From Zunongwangia profunda SM-A87 (lineage in GTDB: Bacteria > Bacteroidota > Bacteroidia > Flavobacteriales > Flavobacteriaceae), in NCBI RefSeq assembly GCF_000023465.1, contig NC_014041.1:2796001-2860000 (forward strand): a DNA stretch of 64,000 nucleotides, written 5' to 3'. A program made the position numbers and the translations under genes. Positions within the stretch are counted from its first letter, which is position 1. Every line of letters starts with the position of its first letter. The notes beneath the pieces were generated by a model. That model did not search any database. It was not told where the DNA came from and was given only the letters and a program-made list of their open reading frames with translations. Of the stretch, positions 25,193 to 35,111 are shown one piece after another.

Positions 25193-27439
25193 TTGATAAA
25201 ACAACTTTCTGAGTTATTGGATTCCATTTTAAAGTTTTTACGCAGCACAGATTTTACTAAAGCTTTAATCTTAACGATTAGTATTGGATCTGCAATCGGA
25301 ATTTTTAATGCCCTTGGATTATCGAAAATAGGGGTCCCATTAGCCGTGGGATGTTTGCTTACTGCACCAAGTGATACTATTGGCACATTAAAGCATAAAA
25401 TTGTAGGGGTCATTAGCGCAGCTTTTCTGGCGGGGTTAACTTCACTTATAATAGGATACGCTTCCAGCAATATTTATTTTACGATACCAGTAGTAGGAAT
25501 TATGGTTTTTGCGATTTCCTACCTTGCAGTATACGGGTTTAGAGCCTCAATGGTTGCTTTTGCCGGACTAATGGCGGTTGTGCTTAGTTTTGCCAATGTA
25601 GATACCTCAATGCCGCTTTGGCAACATTCCCTATTAATTTCTGCTGGAGGTCTGTGGTATTTATCACTAAGTTTATTATGGCATTTTATAAATCCCAAAC
25701 ATGAAACCGAACAACTACTGGCACAGTGTCTAGCACTTACTGGGGAGTATTTACAGGTACGTTCTCAGCTGATTCTTAATATTGAAAAAAGACATGATTT
25801 ACAACAAGAACTTTTTGATCTGCAAAACGAACTTAACCAAAAACATGAGAGTTTACGGGAGGTCTTAATAAGTTCAAGAAAACTATCAGGAACTTCTAAT
25901 TATGCACGAAAGCGTTTATTGGTTTTTATAGAACTTGTAGACATTCTTGAATTGGGAATGGCAAATCCAGTGAATTACAAGCGGATGGATTTTCTGTTTA
26001 AAGAGGATAGGGAATTTTTAAAGATTTTTAGTGATGTTACTCATTACCTGGGACTTCAGCTTATAGCGGTAGCAAAATCTATTGAAAGTAAAAAAGCAGT
26101 GCCTGAAAATAAAATTTCGGAATATATTGAAAAATCTCGCCTGGCCGTAAAGCGCTATCGAGATCAAATTGATCTTACCCAAAAAAGAGAGCATGTTTTA
26201 ATGTTACATAACCTCTTTGATTATCAGGAAAGACAATCCCATAAGATTAATACTATTTTTGGAGTGGTTAATGATCTTAAGCAGGGAAATGCCATTTTTA
26301 TGAAGCATAAAGAAGTGGTTAAGTTTATAACACCGCAAGAATACTCCTTTAAAACCCTACAGGAAAATTTCAATTTCGGTTCTCCTATTTTTAGACACGC
26401 TTTACGACTGGCCATGGTGGTTTTAGTAGGCTTTTCTATAGGTGCATTCTTTTCTATACAAAATGCGTACTGGATACTATTGACCATTGTAGTGATTATG
26501 CGACCCAATTACGGACTCACAAAATCACGTACCAAAGAACGGATTATTGGAACCTTGATAGGCGGAGTGATTGCAATTATCATTGTTTTTATTACTCAAA
26601 ATACGTATATATACGGTGCTTTAGGTTTATTATCTTTAACTATGGCATTCTCACTCATTCAAAGAAATTACAGGACTGCTGCAGTTTTTATTACCTTGAG
26701 TATCATTTTTATCTACGCACTGCTAAAACCAGATGTCATTAAGGTGATAGAATTTAGGATCATAGACACTTTTGTGGGAGCTGCATTAGCAGGTTTGGGG
26801 AATCTTTTTTTATGGCCGGCCTGGGAAGCTGAAAATATTAAGAATGTTATCGCGACCAGTATTGCTGCCAATCGCGAATATTTTTTGGAAATCGATAGGT
26901 TTTATCATAAAAAAGGGGAGCTGCCTACAAGTTATAAGCTCTCGAGAAAAAAAGCTTTTCTCGAGATGGGAAATCTTAGTGCAGCTTTTCAACGGATGAC
27001 GCAGGAACCTAAATCCAAACAAAAAGATCTTGGCTTAATTTATCGCTTGGTAAGTTTAAATCAAACCTTCTTATCTGCCTTGGCATCGATGGGAACGTAT
27101 ATACGAAACCATAATACAACAGAGGCTTCTAAAGATTTTGAAGTATTCGTAAAGCAGATTTTACATAGTTTAAATAATGCAGAACAAGGTCTAATTGCTC
27201 AGGCCGAGCAAAAGAAAACCAATGTAGAATTGCTGAAAGAAGCAAAATCGCGTTTGGATGAGAAATATGAAGAATTAGTGAAAATTAGAAACCAGGAAAT
27301 TGCTGACGGGAAAGCACTTGCAGATCATGATATGCGTCTTCAACTTCAGGAGGCACAATTAATTACTAATCAATTACAGTGGTTACTGGATATTTCTAAA
27401 AACATCAGAAAAACGGTTTTTAAAACCACTTCAATCTAA
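25193..27439 (+). CDS. FUSC/YccS-like family membrane transporter
   Basis: The 748-residue protein has two blocks of membrane helices (about 20-165 and 400-530) separated by a long helical cytoplasmic domain, and a C-terminal coiled-coil region. This is the YccS/FUSC layout of aromatic-acid/fusaric-acid efflux-like proteins. The second block contains 'R-P-N-Y-G-L-T-K-S-R-T-x-x-R-x-x-G-T-x-x-G', the family signature. The start is TTG at 25193, because no in-frame ATG precedes the first membrane block. A DUF6155-like gene follows after 3 bp. Confidence 0.87.
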   Translation: MIKQLSELLDSILKFLRSTDFTKALILTISIGSAIGIFNALGLSKIGVPLAVGCLLTAPSDTIGTLKHKIVGVISAAFLAGLTSLIIGYASSNIYFTIPVVGIMVFAISYLAVYGFRASMVAFAGLMAVVLSFANVDTSMPLWQHSLLISAGGLWYLSLSLLWHFINPKHETEQLLAQCLALTGEYLQVRSQLILNIEKRHDLQQELFDLQNELNQKHESLREVLISSRKLSGTSNYARKRLLVFIELVDILELGMANPVNYKRMDFLFKEDREFLKIFSDVTHYLGLQLIAVAKSIESKKAVPENKISEYIEKSRLAVKRYRDQIDLTQKREHVLMLHNLFDYQERQSHKINTIFGVVNDLKQGNAIFMKHKEVVKFITPQEYSFKTLQENFNFGSPIFRHALRLAMVVLVGFSIGAFFSIQNAYWILLTIVVIMRPNYGLTKSRTKERIIGTLIGGVIAIIIVFITQNTYIYGALGLLSLTMAFSLIQRNYRTAAVFITLSIIFIYALLKPDVIKVIEFRIIDTFVGAALAGLGNLFLWPAWEAENIKNVIATSIAANREYFLEIDRFYHKKGELPTSYKLSRKKAFLEMGNLSAAFQRMTQEPKSKQKDLGLIYRLVSLNQTFLSALASMGTYIRNHNTTEASKDFEVFVKQILHSLNNAEQGLIAQAEQKKTNVELLKEAKSRLDEKYEELVKIRNQEIADGKALADHDMRLQLQEAQLITNQLQWLLDISKNIRKTVFKTTSI

Positions 27440-27442
27440 ACA

Positions 27443-27958
27443 ATGAGTAAACGAGCCCTTAAAAAATACCTGAAAGAACTTGATAAAGAAGACCTGGAAG
27501 AGCAAATTATCGATCTATACGAACGCTTAGATGAAGTAAAAGTATTCTATAATTTTGTTTTTAATCCTAATGAAAGAAAACTTATTGAAAACGCGAAGGT
27601 GAAGATCAGTAAGGAATATTTTCCCGAAAATAGGAGAAAGCGCCCCAAAGCCAGACGTTCTGTAGCGCAAAAGTTTATTAAACATTTTAAAAAACTAGGT
27701 GTAGACCCTATAAAGACGGCAGATTTGATGTTGTATAATATCGAAATTGCCCAGACCTTTTCCGAAGATCGTTCCAATATCAAAGAGGCCTTCTACAAAT
27801 CGATGTATAAATCTTATGAAGAAGCGGTGAAATATATTTTACAAAATGGGATCATAAATGAGTTTGAAGACCGGATAGTAAAAATAGCCTTACACTCTGA
27901 AAGTCAGGATTGGCCAAATTCATATTTATTTTTAAAATTATCTTCACAATTCGATTAA
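27443..27958 (+). CDS. DUF6155-like conserved hypothetical protein
   Basis: The 171-residue protein is basic, helical and without signal or membrane segment. It opens 'S-K-R-A-L-K-K-Y-L-K-E-L' and has an internal 'K-V-F-Y-N-F-V-F-N-P' segment, which I associate with DUF6155. It begins 3 bp after the FUSC gene, so it is co-transcribed and probably translationally linked with it. Function is unknown. Confidence 0.72.
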   Translation: MSKRALKKYLKELDKEDLEEQIIDLYERLDEVKVFYNFVFNPNERKLIENAKVKISKEYFPENRRKRPKARRSVAQKFIKHFKKLGVDPIKTADLMLYNIEIAQTFSEDRSNIKEAFYKSMYKSYEEAVKYILQNGIINEFEDRIVKIALHSESQDWPNSYLFLKLSSQFD

Positions 27959-27999
27959 CTTTAAAAACTAAATACTACTTTTAGCTTTATCGATTTAGT

Positions 28000-29859
28000 A
28001 TGAGGCTATTCATCATTTTTTTGTTTTTAAGTTTTGCTATTCCCGCTAAGGCCCAATTAGGGTTTTGCGGAGGAAGTAAAGGAGATCCTATATTTCAGTT
28101 TGATTTTTCCAATTCAGGAGCTTCATTTCAGCAATACACCACTTATAATTTGGTAGCGCAAAGTCCGCAGGACGGTTCTTATACCGTATCTTCAAATTTA
28201 GATATACAAAGCGATTCCTGGCATAACTATTTTCCGCAAACAACGGTATCTAATGGAAATGCGATGATTGTAAATGCCAGCTACGAAGCAGGATTGTTTT
28301 TTGAAATCGACATTCCGAATTTATGTGAGAATACGACCTACGAATTTTCTGCATTCTTAATGAATGTTTACGATCGCGCCAGCAATATTTGTGAAAACGG
28401 AGGTATACCTATTAATGTACGATTTGAAATTTGGGATGAAACCAATACAGAACTAATTAATAGCGGTGATACAGGAAACATTCCTTCAACTACCAGTCCG
28501 CAATGGGATCTATATGGCCTGACTTTTCAAACAGAACCCGGACAGGAAAAGGTGATCCTTAAGATTTATAATAATGGAGAAGGGGGATGTGGGAATGATT
28601 TGGCTATAGATGATATTGTCTTTAGGTCTTGTGGAGATTTAACAATTATTGAAGGTCCGGATACCGAAACTACAGCAATTGGACTTTGTGAAGAAAACTC
28701 TCCCGGCAACTATACCTTAACCGCAACTCCCGATAACTCGGTGTACCAGGATCATTTTTACCAGTGGCAATCACGCTTAGAAGGTGAAGAATTTGCAGAT
28801 ATTCCAGGAGCAACAAATCGCCTATACAGCGCTTCCAATATAACCAAAACGACATACTACCGGGTAAAAGTAGCTGAAGATCCGGTAAATTTGTCTAATG
28901 TGTACTGTAGCTCGGCTTCAGAGGAATTTAGTATTCTGTTTATAGAAAGTCCTACAGCACCGGTCTCTGCTGGTGATGTAGACTGGTGCGATAATCTGGG
29001 GGCGGCCACGTTATCGGTTCGCGCAACCGGCGAACAGCAAATCGCATGGTATGATGCCGAAACAGGTGGAAATAGAATAGCGGAAGGAACCTCATTTCAA
29101 TCCGAAAGGGAAGGTACTTATTATGCGGAAGCTTTTTATAAAGACTATGATTGCGAAGTGAGTCAACGTACGGCAGTAAGGTTAACGATTAACGAGTCTC
29201 CGGTTGTAGCAGATGAAATGTTGCAAATTTGTCCCGAGGGTACTTTAATTTTAGAGGCTAAACTTCCTAATCTTGCGTATAATTGGAGTACTGGCGAAAC
29301 AACCGCTCAGATAGTTATTGATGCCCCTGGAATATATAGTGTTGAAGTGATTTCTCCTGAATCCTGTTCCAGTATCAAAACTTTTGAAGTACGCCTGGTT
29401 GATGATGCCCAGATCGCCGAAGTAACTTCAGATGATCGGTCGGTTAGGATCATGCCGCAAAATGAAGGGGAATTTGAATATAGTCTAGACGGGATCAATT
29501 ACCAGCGATCCAATATATTTCAAAATATTGATGGAGGCATTTATACAGCATTTATGCGGGATTTAGCTAATTGTAAAATTGTAAATTTAGAATTTCCGCA
29601 TATTGTAATACCAAAAGTGATCACTCCAAATGGGGATGGCTATAATGACAATTTTAATTTAAATGGCGTTGACTATTTTTCGGCCTCTGTAATTGCTATT
29701 TTTGATAGGTACGGAACCTTAATCACTACGGGCAGTGGTGCAGGGTTTAAATGGGATGGAAGTTTTAACGGCCAGCAATTACCAGAAGGTGAATACTGGT
29801 ACAGGATTAGAATAGCCGAATTTAAAGAAATAAAAGGCCATTTTTCTTTACTTAGATAA
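28000..29859 (+). CDS. Secreted T9SS-sorted protein with gliding-motility C-terminal domain
   Basis: The 619-residue protein has a signal peptide (1-18, ending A-K-A-Q). The N-terminal domain (about 20-210) is a cysteine-containing beta-sandwich of the kind that binds ligands on the surface. Immunoglobulin-like segments follow. The last 85 residues form the CHU_C/type B sorting domain: 'I-T-P-N-G-D-G-Y-N-D', 'I-F-D-R-Y-G', 'W-D-G-S-F-N-G', 'G-E-Y-W-Y', ending 'K-G-H-F-S-L-L-R'. That domain directs export and surface attachment through the type IX secretion system. Its target and partner are not evident. It follows the DUF6155-like gene by 41 bp, but is likely independent. Confidence 0.87.
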   Translation: MRLFIIFLFLSFAIPAKAQLGFCGGSKGDPIFQFDFSNSGASFQQYTTYNLVAQSPQDGSYTVSSNLDIQSDSWHNYFPQTTVSNGNAMIVNASYEAGLFFEIDIPNLCENTTYEFSAFLMNVYDRASNICENGGIPINVRFEIWDETNTELINSGDTGNIPSTTSPQWDLYGLTFQTEPGQEKVILKIYNNGEGGCGNDLAIDDIVFRSCGDLTIIEGPDTETTAIGLCEENSPGNYTLTATPDNSVYQDHFYQWQSRLEGEEFADIPGATNRLYSASNITKTTYYRVKVAEDPVNLSNVYCSSASEEFSILFIESPTAPVSAGDVDWCDNLGAATLSVRATGEQQIAWYDAETGGNRIAEGTSFQSEREGTYYAEAFYKDYDCEVSQRTAVRLTINESPVVADEMLQICPEGTLILEAKLPNLAYNWSTGETTAQIVIDAPGIYSVEVISPESCSSIKTFEVRLVDDAQIAEVTSDDRSVRIMPQNEGEFEYSLDGINYQRSNIFQNIDGGIYTAFMRDLANCKIVNLEFPHIVIPKVITPNGDGYNDNFNLNGVDYFSASVIAIFDRYGTLITTGSGAGFKWDGSFNGQQLPEGEYWYRIRIAEFKEIKGHFSLLR

Positions 29860-30055
29860 CATATATTATCGTCTTATCTAAAATTTATTTTAATCCTTTG
29901 TTTTCGAATGATTACTGAAATGAGATGTATTTATACTTATTTCTAAAAATTGAATTCCATTCCGATAGGTATGTATAAGCTTATTTTTTAAGGCAACTGA
30001 TAAGTTCAGCTAACCAAAGTAATCTTTAGTAACCTTCTTGGAAAAGTGAAATATC

Positions 30056-30088
30056 AAAAAAGACAGCCTAAAATAGGACTGTCTTTTT
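30056..30088. terminator. Bidirectional rho-independent terminator
   Basis: The stem AGACAG-CCTA/TAGG-A-CTGTCT, with A and T runs, lies between the T9SS protein gene and the convergent AEC transporter gene. Confidence 0.85.
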
Positions 30089-30114
30089 CTTCATATAGAT
30101 TGGTTGGTTAAATT

Positions 30115-31245
30115 TTACGAGGTTTCCCCAGTTGAAATCTCCATATTTTTATTGATAATTTCTTCTTTTTCTGCTGTCTTCGATTTCTTGTAAAAAAAGA
30201 ATGGTAAACCGAAACCGACTATACTTAAAACTCCTCCTAACATAAAAATGCTTGTAGGTTGAGTAAAGATATTTCCACTGGATAAAATCCCAAGAATTAG
30301 TATAGTGGATAATGGAAATGACAAAGCCAAAATGCTTATAGCATAATTGGGATTAAAGGTTTTTTTCGTTTCATCAGCTTCGGCCGCATCTACTGCCGAG
30401 ATATGGGCGAAAGGCCAAAAACTGCAGGCACTTAAGCTAAAAGCCAACATCAATAGAATGTCTTTTTGCAGGGAAATCCCGGTAACCAATAATAGTAAAC
30501 CAGTGATTATAATAACAAAGCCTGCTCTAAGCATTAATATCCCTAAGATCTGCACTAACTGATTTTTTTTAATATTTACCGCTAAACCTATATATAAAAG
30601 TACTAATGGCGTCATTAATAAGCTTAATCTACTTAAAGTTTCACTAGCGAAAAATGGAAGTGATTCCATATTAATCCCGAAGCCAACAAGTATTAAAGCA
30701 GCAGCTATAAAAACATTTACCGGTTCAGAAATCATTGCGATCCCTAAAGATTTAAGCTTTGCTTTGCCTGATTGGGCTTTTTTCTGCTGTATCTTATAAT
30801 GCCAGTTCATAGCGATAACATACAGGATCATTAATACAAAAACTTTGTTTCCAAGATCGGCCATTGCTGCTTTCGCTAAATATGAATCTCCCAGATATTC
30901 CAGCACAAATGGAAAACAGGAAAGTCCGGGTGCCAAAGAGGGGATAAGCATTTTAGCGGTACGGTAATTAGAACTGTTTTTTTTTATTCCTAATATGGGC
31001 AATACTAAAGGGAACACAAAGAATAATAGTGCATTTAGTAATAAAGCCAATAGTGGCAGCAATAGCAAATCGGCCTCTACTTTTATTCCTAATAATGCGA
31101 TAAAAATAGTTGCCGGTAATGCGAGATTAAGGATTATTTTTTTAATCCCAACAACCTCAGCTTTAGTACTAAACTTAATTTTTAAAAGTAATCCTATCCC
31201 AATAAAAAGAATAAAAGTTATCGTTTTTTGTAGGCTTACATCCAT
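30115..31245 (-). CDS. AEC family transporter
   Basis: The 376-residue protein has about ten membrane helices in two five-helix halves, like the auxin efflux carrier family of organic-acid transporters. The C-terminus is a charged cytoplasmic tail. It lies 3 bp downstream of the Tat-signal aminotransferase gene in one unit. The pairing suggests the transporter handles an amino- or oxo-acid related to that enzyme's reaction, but this is inference. A second, shorter AEC gene lies at 38.8-39.7 kb. Confidence 0.83.
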   Translation of the reverse strand: MDVSLQKTITFILFIGIGLLLKIKFSTKAEVVGIKKIILNLALPATIFIALLGIKVEADLLLLPLLALLLNALLFFVFPLVLPILGIKKNSSNYRTAKMLIPSLAPGLSCFPFVLEYLGDSYLAKAAMADLGNKVFVLMILYVIAMNWHYKIQQKKAQSGKAKLKSLGIAMISEPVNVFIAAALILVGFGINMESLPFFASETLSRLSLLMTPLVLLYIGLAVNIKKNQLVQILGILMLRAGFVIIITGLLLLVTGISLQKDILLMLAFSLSACSFWPFAHISAVDAAEADETKKTFNPNYAISILALSFPLSTILILGILSSGNIFTQPTSIFMLGGVLSIVGFGLPFFFYKKSKTAEKEEIINKNMEISTGETS

Positions 31246-31248
31246 AGA

Positions 31249-32433
31249 TTAGACCAGAATTTCGTCAATTGCATCAGTAAAATACTTCATTTCTTTCATC
31301 GTGCCCATACTAACACGGCACCAGTCCTGATCCCAAAATTTAAAAGCGCGAACTACGACTTTCTTTTCATATATTTTTTCCAGGAATTTATCTCCATCCA
31401 TGTCTATTGGAAAAATCACAAAGTTGGTATTCGAGGGCATAAAATCCATTCCGCGGCTTTCAAGATAGCTGGTGGTATAGTTTCTGGCTTCTTCAATCTT
31501 TGCTTTACAATCTTTTAAATAAGCTTCATCTTTCATGCTTGCAGAAGCCGCTGCAATACTAGGTCCTGTAATTCCCATTCCGCCACGCGTAATATCGTTG
31601 ATTTCTTCAAGTGATTTTTTATTCCCTAACATGTATCCTACTCTTAAACCGGCCATTCCATGAATTTTAGAAAATGTTCTGGCAACGTAAATATCATAAC
31701 CTTCAGCAACAAGAGGAGCCATACTGGCATTCATTCCTTCTGGTGAAAGTTCGATATAAGCTTCATCAATAAATACAGGCACTTTTTTAGAAACACGCTT
31801 ACAAAAATCTTGAAGATTCTCAGTATCGGTCATCGTAGCCGTAGGATTGTTAGGGTTGGTAATGTAAACCAGCTTAGTGTCTTTGTCTATGGCTTCTTCC
31901 ATCGCTTTTAAATCATGCTGGTAATCATCGGTTAATTTTACAGCTTTCCAATTTCCGCCGGCAGCTTTTGCCACGCTTACTAAAGACATGTAGCTTGGAT
32001 CACCGCTAATAACATTTCCGCCATGCTGAAATTTTACCAGTGCCGTTTTTTCGAGTAAATCAGAGGATCCTGGTCCCATCATAATATTATAAGGTTCCAC
32101 GCCCTCGTATTCCGAAATTCGACTCACTAATTCTCCCAGAGAACCCCAGGAATAGTGATTCCCCTCCATAACCGCTTTTTGAAAAGCTTCTGCAGCCATT
32201 TTTGAAGGACCATGAGGATTTTCATTCCAAACCAATCTTGCCTTCACTGTTTTTAAATCAGGAAATTTAGGAGGAGTATATTCATCAAATGAATTACTGT
32301 AATTAAATAAAAACTTATTGTTTTTTGACTGTGCTTCAGCAACCGATTTTGCCCATAAATCTGAGGGGGCTACCGCAACAGCTCCCATCGCCAAGGCTCC
32401 CCTTTTTAGCCACTCTCTTCTATTTAAACTCAT
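31249..32433 (-). CDS. Tat-exported PLP-dependent aminotransferase (HisC-like)
   Basis: The 394-residue protein has a twin-arginine-type N-terminus (N-R-R-E-W-L-K-R-G followed by a hydrophobic stretch and A-x-A region near 20-30). The fold type I aminotransferase domain follows, with N-P-N-N-P near 193, F-I-D-E-A-Y near 221-226 and the PLP lysine Lys256 in T-F-S-K-I-H-G. The cofactor would be loaded before export, which fits the Tat route. The domain resembles histidinol-phosphate aminotransferase, but export makes a role in histidine synthesis unlikely. It is the first gene of a unit with the AEC transporter. Confidence 0.85.
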   Translation of the reverse strand: MSLNRREWLKRGALAMGAVAVAPSDLWAKSVAEAQSKNNKFLFNYSNSFDEYTPPKFPDLKTVKARLVWNENPHGPSKMAAEAFQKAVMEGNHYSWGSLGELVSRISEYEGVEPYNIMMGPGSSDLLEKTALVKFQHGGNVISGDPSYMSLVSVAKAAGGNWKAVKLTDDYQHDLKAMEEAIDKDTKLVYITNPNNPTATMTDTENLQDFCKRVSKKVPVFIDEAYIELSPEGMNASMAPLVAEGYDIYVARTFSKIHGMAGLRVGYMLGNKKSLEEINDITRGGMGITGPSIAAASASMKDEAYLKDCKAKIEEARNYTTSYLESRGMDFMPSNTNFVIFPIDMDGDKFLEKIYEKKVVVRAFKFWDQDWCRVSMGTMKEMKYFTDAIDEILV

Positions 32434-32785
32434 AATAATATTTGGTGTTTGCGTTATGATTTAAAAATAAAGATTAACAAAATATTAAGCAATCGTAAAA
32501 TATTAAAAATGAGGGTGATGAAATTATAATTCTCTAAATTTTTAATCTTTTTTTAAGATAACTCCAATTACTGTATAATTACGACTTCTGACTATCTGTA
32601 TAAGTTCAAGAGTTTTTAGCAATTCTACCGATTAAACTACTAGGAAAGAAATCTGGGAAATGTTCAATTAAATATGATTACAGATTTGTTAAAAAATGGC
32701 ATAATTTTAAAAATTTATAATTGTATTATTTACGTTTATAAATTAATTTTTATTTTTAGCTTTTCATCCCAGCATATAGAAATAA
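32434..32785. other. AT-rich divergent intergenic region
   Basis: This 352-bp spacer separates divergent aminotransferase and GH30 genes. It is AT-rich with A/T runs and no open frame, tRNA or clear repeat. TAnnTTTA-like elements (7/8 matches) are near the GH30 start; otherwise nothing further was recognised. Confidence 0.6.
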
Positions 32786-34201
32786 ATGTCATATAAATCT
32801 ATTTTTAGTCTTTTATTAATCGCTTTTAGTGCAGTAACTTTTGCACAAACTCCAATAGAAGTCAATATTAACACCCAAAACAAGTATCAGACTATAGAAG
32901 GCTGGGGGAGTTCGTTATGCTGGTGGGCTAGTGAAGTAGGATCATGGAATGAAAAAAAGATAGACAGTATTGTAAGTATTATAACTTCTCCAGAGATGTT
33001 GAATATGAATATTTTCAGATTTAATATTGGTGGGGGAGATGATCCTGCACATGCAGGGGGGCACATGGCCGAAGGAAAAGGTACGAGGGCAGAAATGGAA
33101 GGTTATAAAAAAGGACCCAATGAAGACTATGATTGGGATGCCGATGAAGGTCAGCGTAAAATTCTGCTTAAAATAAAAGCATCCCGCCCAGACGCGGTAT
33201 TTGAAGCTTTTTCCAATTCGCCACCGTACTGGATGACAAAAAGTAAATGTTCGGCAGGATTTTTTAAAGCAAATAAAGATAACCTTGCGGCATCACAATA
33301 TGATGCTTTTACAGATTATCTGTTAGAAGTTGTGCAACATTATAAGTCTGTATATGATGTAGATTTTAAAACGCTGGAACCTTTTAACGAATCTACCTCG
33401 TCTTACTGGTATTATAAGGGAAGTCAGGAAGGATGTCATTTTGATGCGGAGAGTCAGATCGAACTGCTAAAAATATTATATCCGAAATTAAGTAAAACCG
33501 GACTTAAAACAATAATTGCCGCGCCAGATGAAACCAATTTGGAAGCCACTTTAAAAGTTTTAAATACCTATAGAGATTACGGAGAAGTGTTTGACTGGAT
33601 TGGCCAGATAAACACTCATACCTATTCGGGAAATAATGAGCAACGCTTAGCGGTAAGGAAATGGATGGATAGTTTACAAAAGCCATTTTGGCAATCTGAA
33701 ACCGGACCGTCTGGTGGTAATTATAAAAGCGCGCTCGAAAATAACCTTAATCTGGTACAGAAAATGTTTTACGACCTTAAGCTAATGAAACCGGACGCCT
33801 GGCTCGACTGGCAACTTATGGAGGAAAATAATGCAACCTGGTGCCAGATGAAAGCCGATTTTGATACTGAAGAATTTGAAATTGTAAAAAATCTATATGT
33901 ACGAATGCAGGTTACCAGGTTTATAAAGCAGGGTTACCGGATTATTGAAACTAATCATGATCATGTGCTCGCTGCCATAAGCCCTAATGGGGATGAAGTA
34001 GTAAGTATCCTGTTAAATACAACGACCTCTAAGAATAAAAACTTTAAACTTAAATTTGACAATATAGGGACCTATTCTTTAGCGGAAGTGTTTAGAACCA
34101 GTAAAAATGAAGATTGTAAAGCCTTAGATAGTTCAGATTTTTCTATAGCCGGTATTAATGCTCCTGCCTTATCTTTAACCACTTTAATTTTTAGAAAATA
34201 G
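32786..34201 (+). CDS. Secreted GH30 family glycoside hydrolase
   Basis: The 471-residue protein has a signal peptide (1-20, ending T-F-A). A (beta/alpha)8 catalytic domain follows, opening 'I-E-G-W-G-S-S-L-C-W-W-A'. Glu202 in E-P-F-N-E-S is the probable acid/base and Glu306 in Q-S-E-T-G-P the nucleophile. The last 90 residues form the beta-sandwich side domain of GH30. The opening resembles endo-beta-1,6-galactanase/GH30_5 members, but subfamily was not tested. It is secreted, not obviously T9SS-sorted. It is followed by a repeat cluster. Confidence 0.85.
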   Translation: MSYKSIFSLLLIAFSAVTFAQTPIEVNINTQNKYQTIEGWGSSLCWWASEVGSWNEKKIDSIVSIITSPEMLNMNIFRFNIGGGDDPAHAGGHMAEGKGTRAEMEGYKKGPNEDYDWDADEGQRKILLKIKASRPDAVFEAFSNSPPYWMTKSKCSAGFFKANKDNLAASQYDAFTDYLLEVVQHYKSVYDVDFKTLEPFNESTSSYWYYKGSQEGCHFDAESQIELLKILYPKLSKTGLKTIIAAPDETNLEATLKVLNTYRDYGEVFDWIGQINTHTYSGNNEQRLAVRKWMDSLQKPFWQSETGPSGGNYKSALENNLNLVQKMFYDLKLMKPDAWLDWQLMEENNATWCQMKADFDTEEFEIVKNLYVRMQVTRFIKQGYRIIETNHDHVLAAISPNGDEVVSILLNTTTSKNKNFKLKFDNIGTYSLAEVFRTSKNEDCKALDSSDFSIAGINAPALSLTTLIFRK

Positions 34202-35060
34202 GCGGTATACAGTATAAAGTATAAAGTCGTTCAAAGTTTAAAAGTTCAAGGTTCAAAAGTTGTTGTACATGAACATTCATTCAAAATTCAACATTCAAAA
34301 TTCAGAATTAATAGTCCTGCTTCCTGACTCTTGCTTCTCTTTTCTATATTCTAAACACAAATAACTCCGCTGTCATTTCGAGCGCAATGAAATGAAGCCG
34401 AGAAATCTCAATCAACAATTTAAGTTAGAGAATTAGAAAGTTGAAGGTTTAAAAGTTGTTTTATAGAGAAGTCCATTTTCATTATCCAGTTTACCAGTAT
34501 GGCTTCGATACGATTGCTCCTTCGTTGCAATCACTCAGCCGCCGCTAAATACTTCGAGGTTCAAAAGTTATTGTACGGTGAAAAGTCATTCCAAATTCAA
34601 CATTTAAAATTCAAAAAAGTTCAATAATGGTCACTTCGAGTATCAAATTTTGGAAAGCAATGGAAAAAATTGAAGTATCGAGAAGTCTGTTTTTGAGTAA
34701 AAAGTTTGAAAGTTCAAAAGCTGTTGTACATGAACAGTCATTCAAAATTCAGCATTCAAAAGTCAAAATTAATAGTCCAGCTTCCTGGATCTTGATTCTC
34801 TTCTCTTTTCTATATTCTAAATACAAATAACTCCGCTGTCATTTCGAGCGCAATGAAATGAAGCCGAGAAATCTCAATCAAATAAAGGGTTTCTCCAGTT
34901 TAACAGTATGGCTTCGATACGATTGCTCCTTCGTTGCAATCACTCAGCCGTCGCTAAATGCTTCAAGGTTCAAAAGTTGTTGTACGGTGAAAAGTCATTC
35001 CAAATTCAACATTCAACATTCAAAATTAATAATCGAACTGCTTATTATTTATAACGTAAG
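34202..35060. repeat. Intergenic repeat cluster A (REP-like modules)
   Basis: There are about 860 bp with no protein-coding gene, made of repeated modules. Module 1 is a 46-bp palindromic core at 34370-34415 and 34836-34881, opening CTGTCATTTCGAGCGCAATG. Module 2, a 59-bp palindrome, is at 34631-34689. Module 3, about 119 bp with GATTGC/GCAATC hairpin, is at 34486-34604 and 34895-35013. They are linked by A/T-rich direct repeats of the form AAGTTCAAAAGTTGTTGTAC and ATTCAAAATTCAACATT. The same modules recur in cluster B. Short frames at 34627-34830 and 34858-35097 are repeat artefacts. Confidence 0.9.
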
Positions 35061-35111
35061 ATTTAAAATTTTTAAACGACTATTTATTGCATTTTAAAAC
35101 TTCCGTATTTC

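Noticed and set aside
34627..35097. Two short plus-strand frames in the repeat cluster
   Set aside because: Both run through repeated modules that also occur elsewhere in other contexts; no family resemblance.
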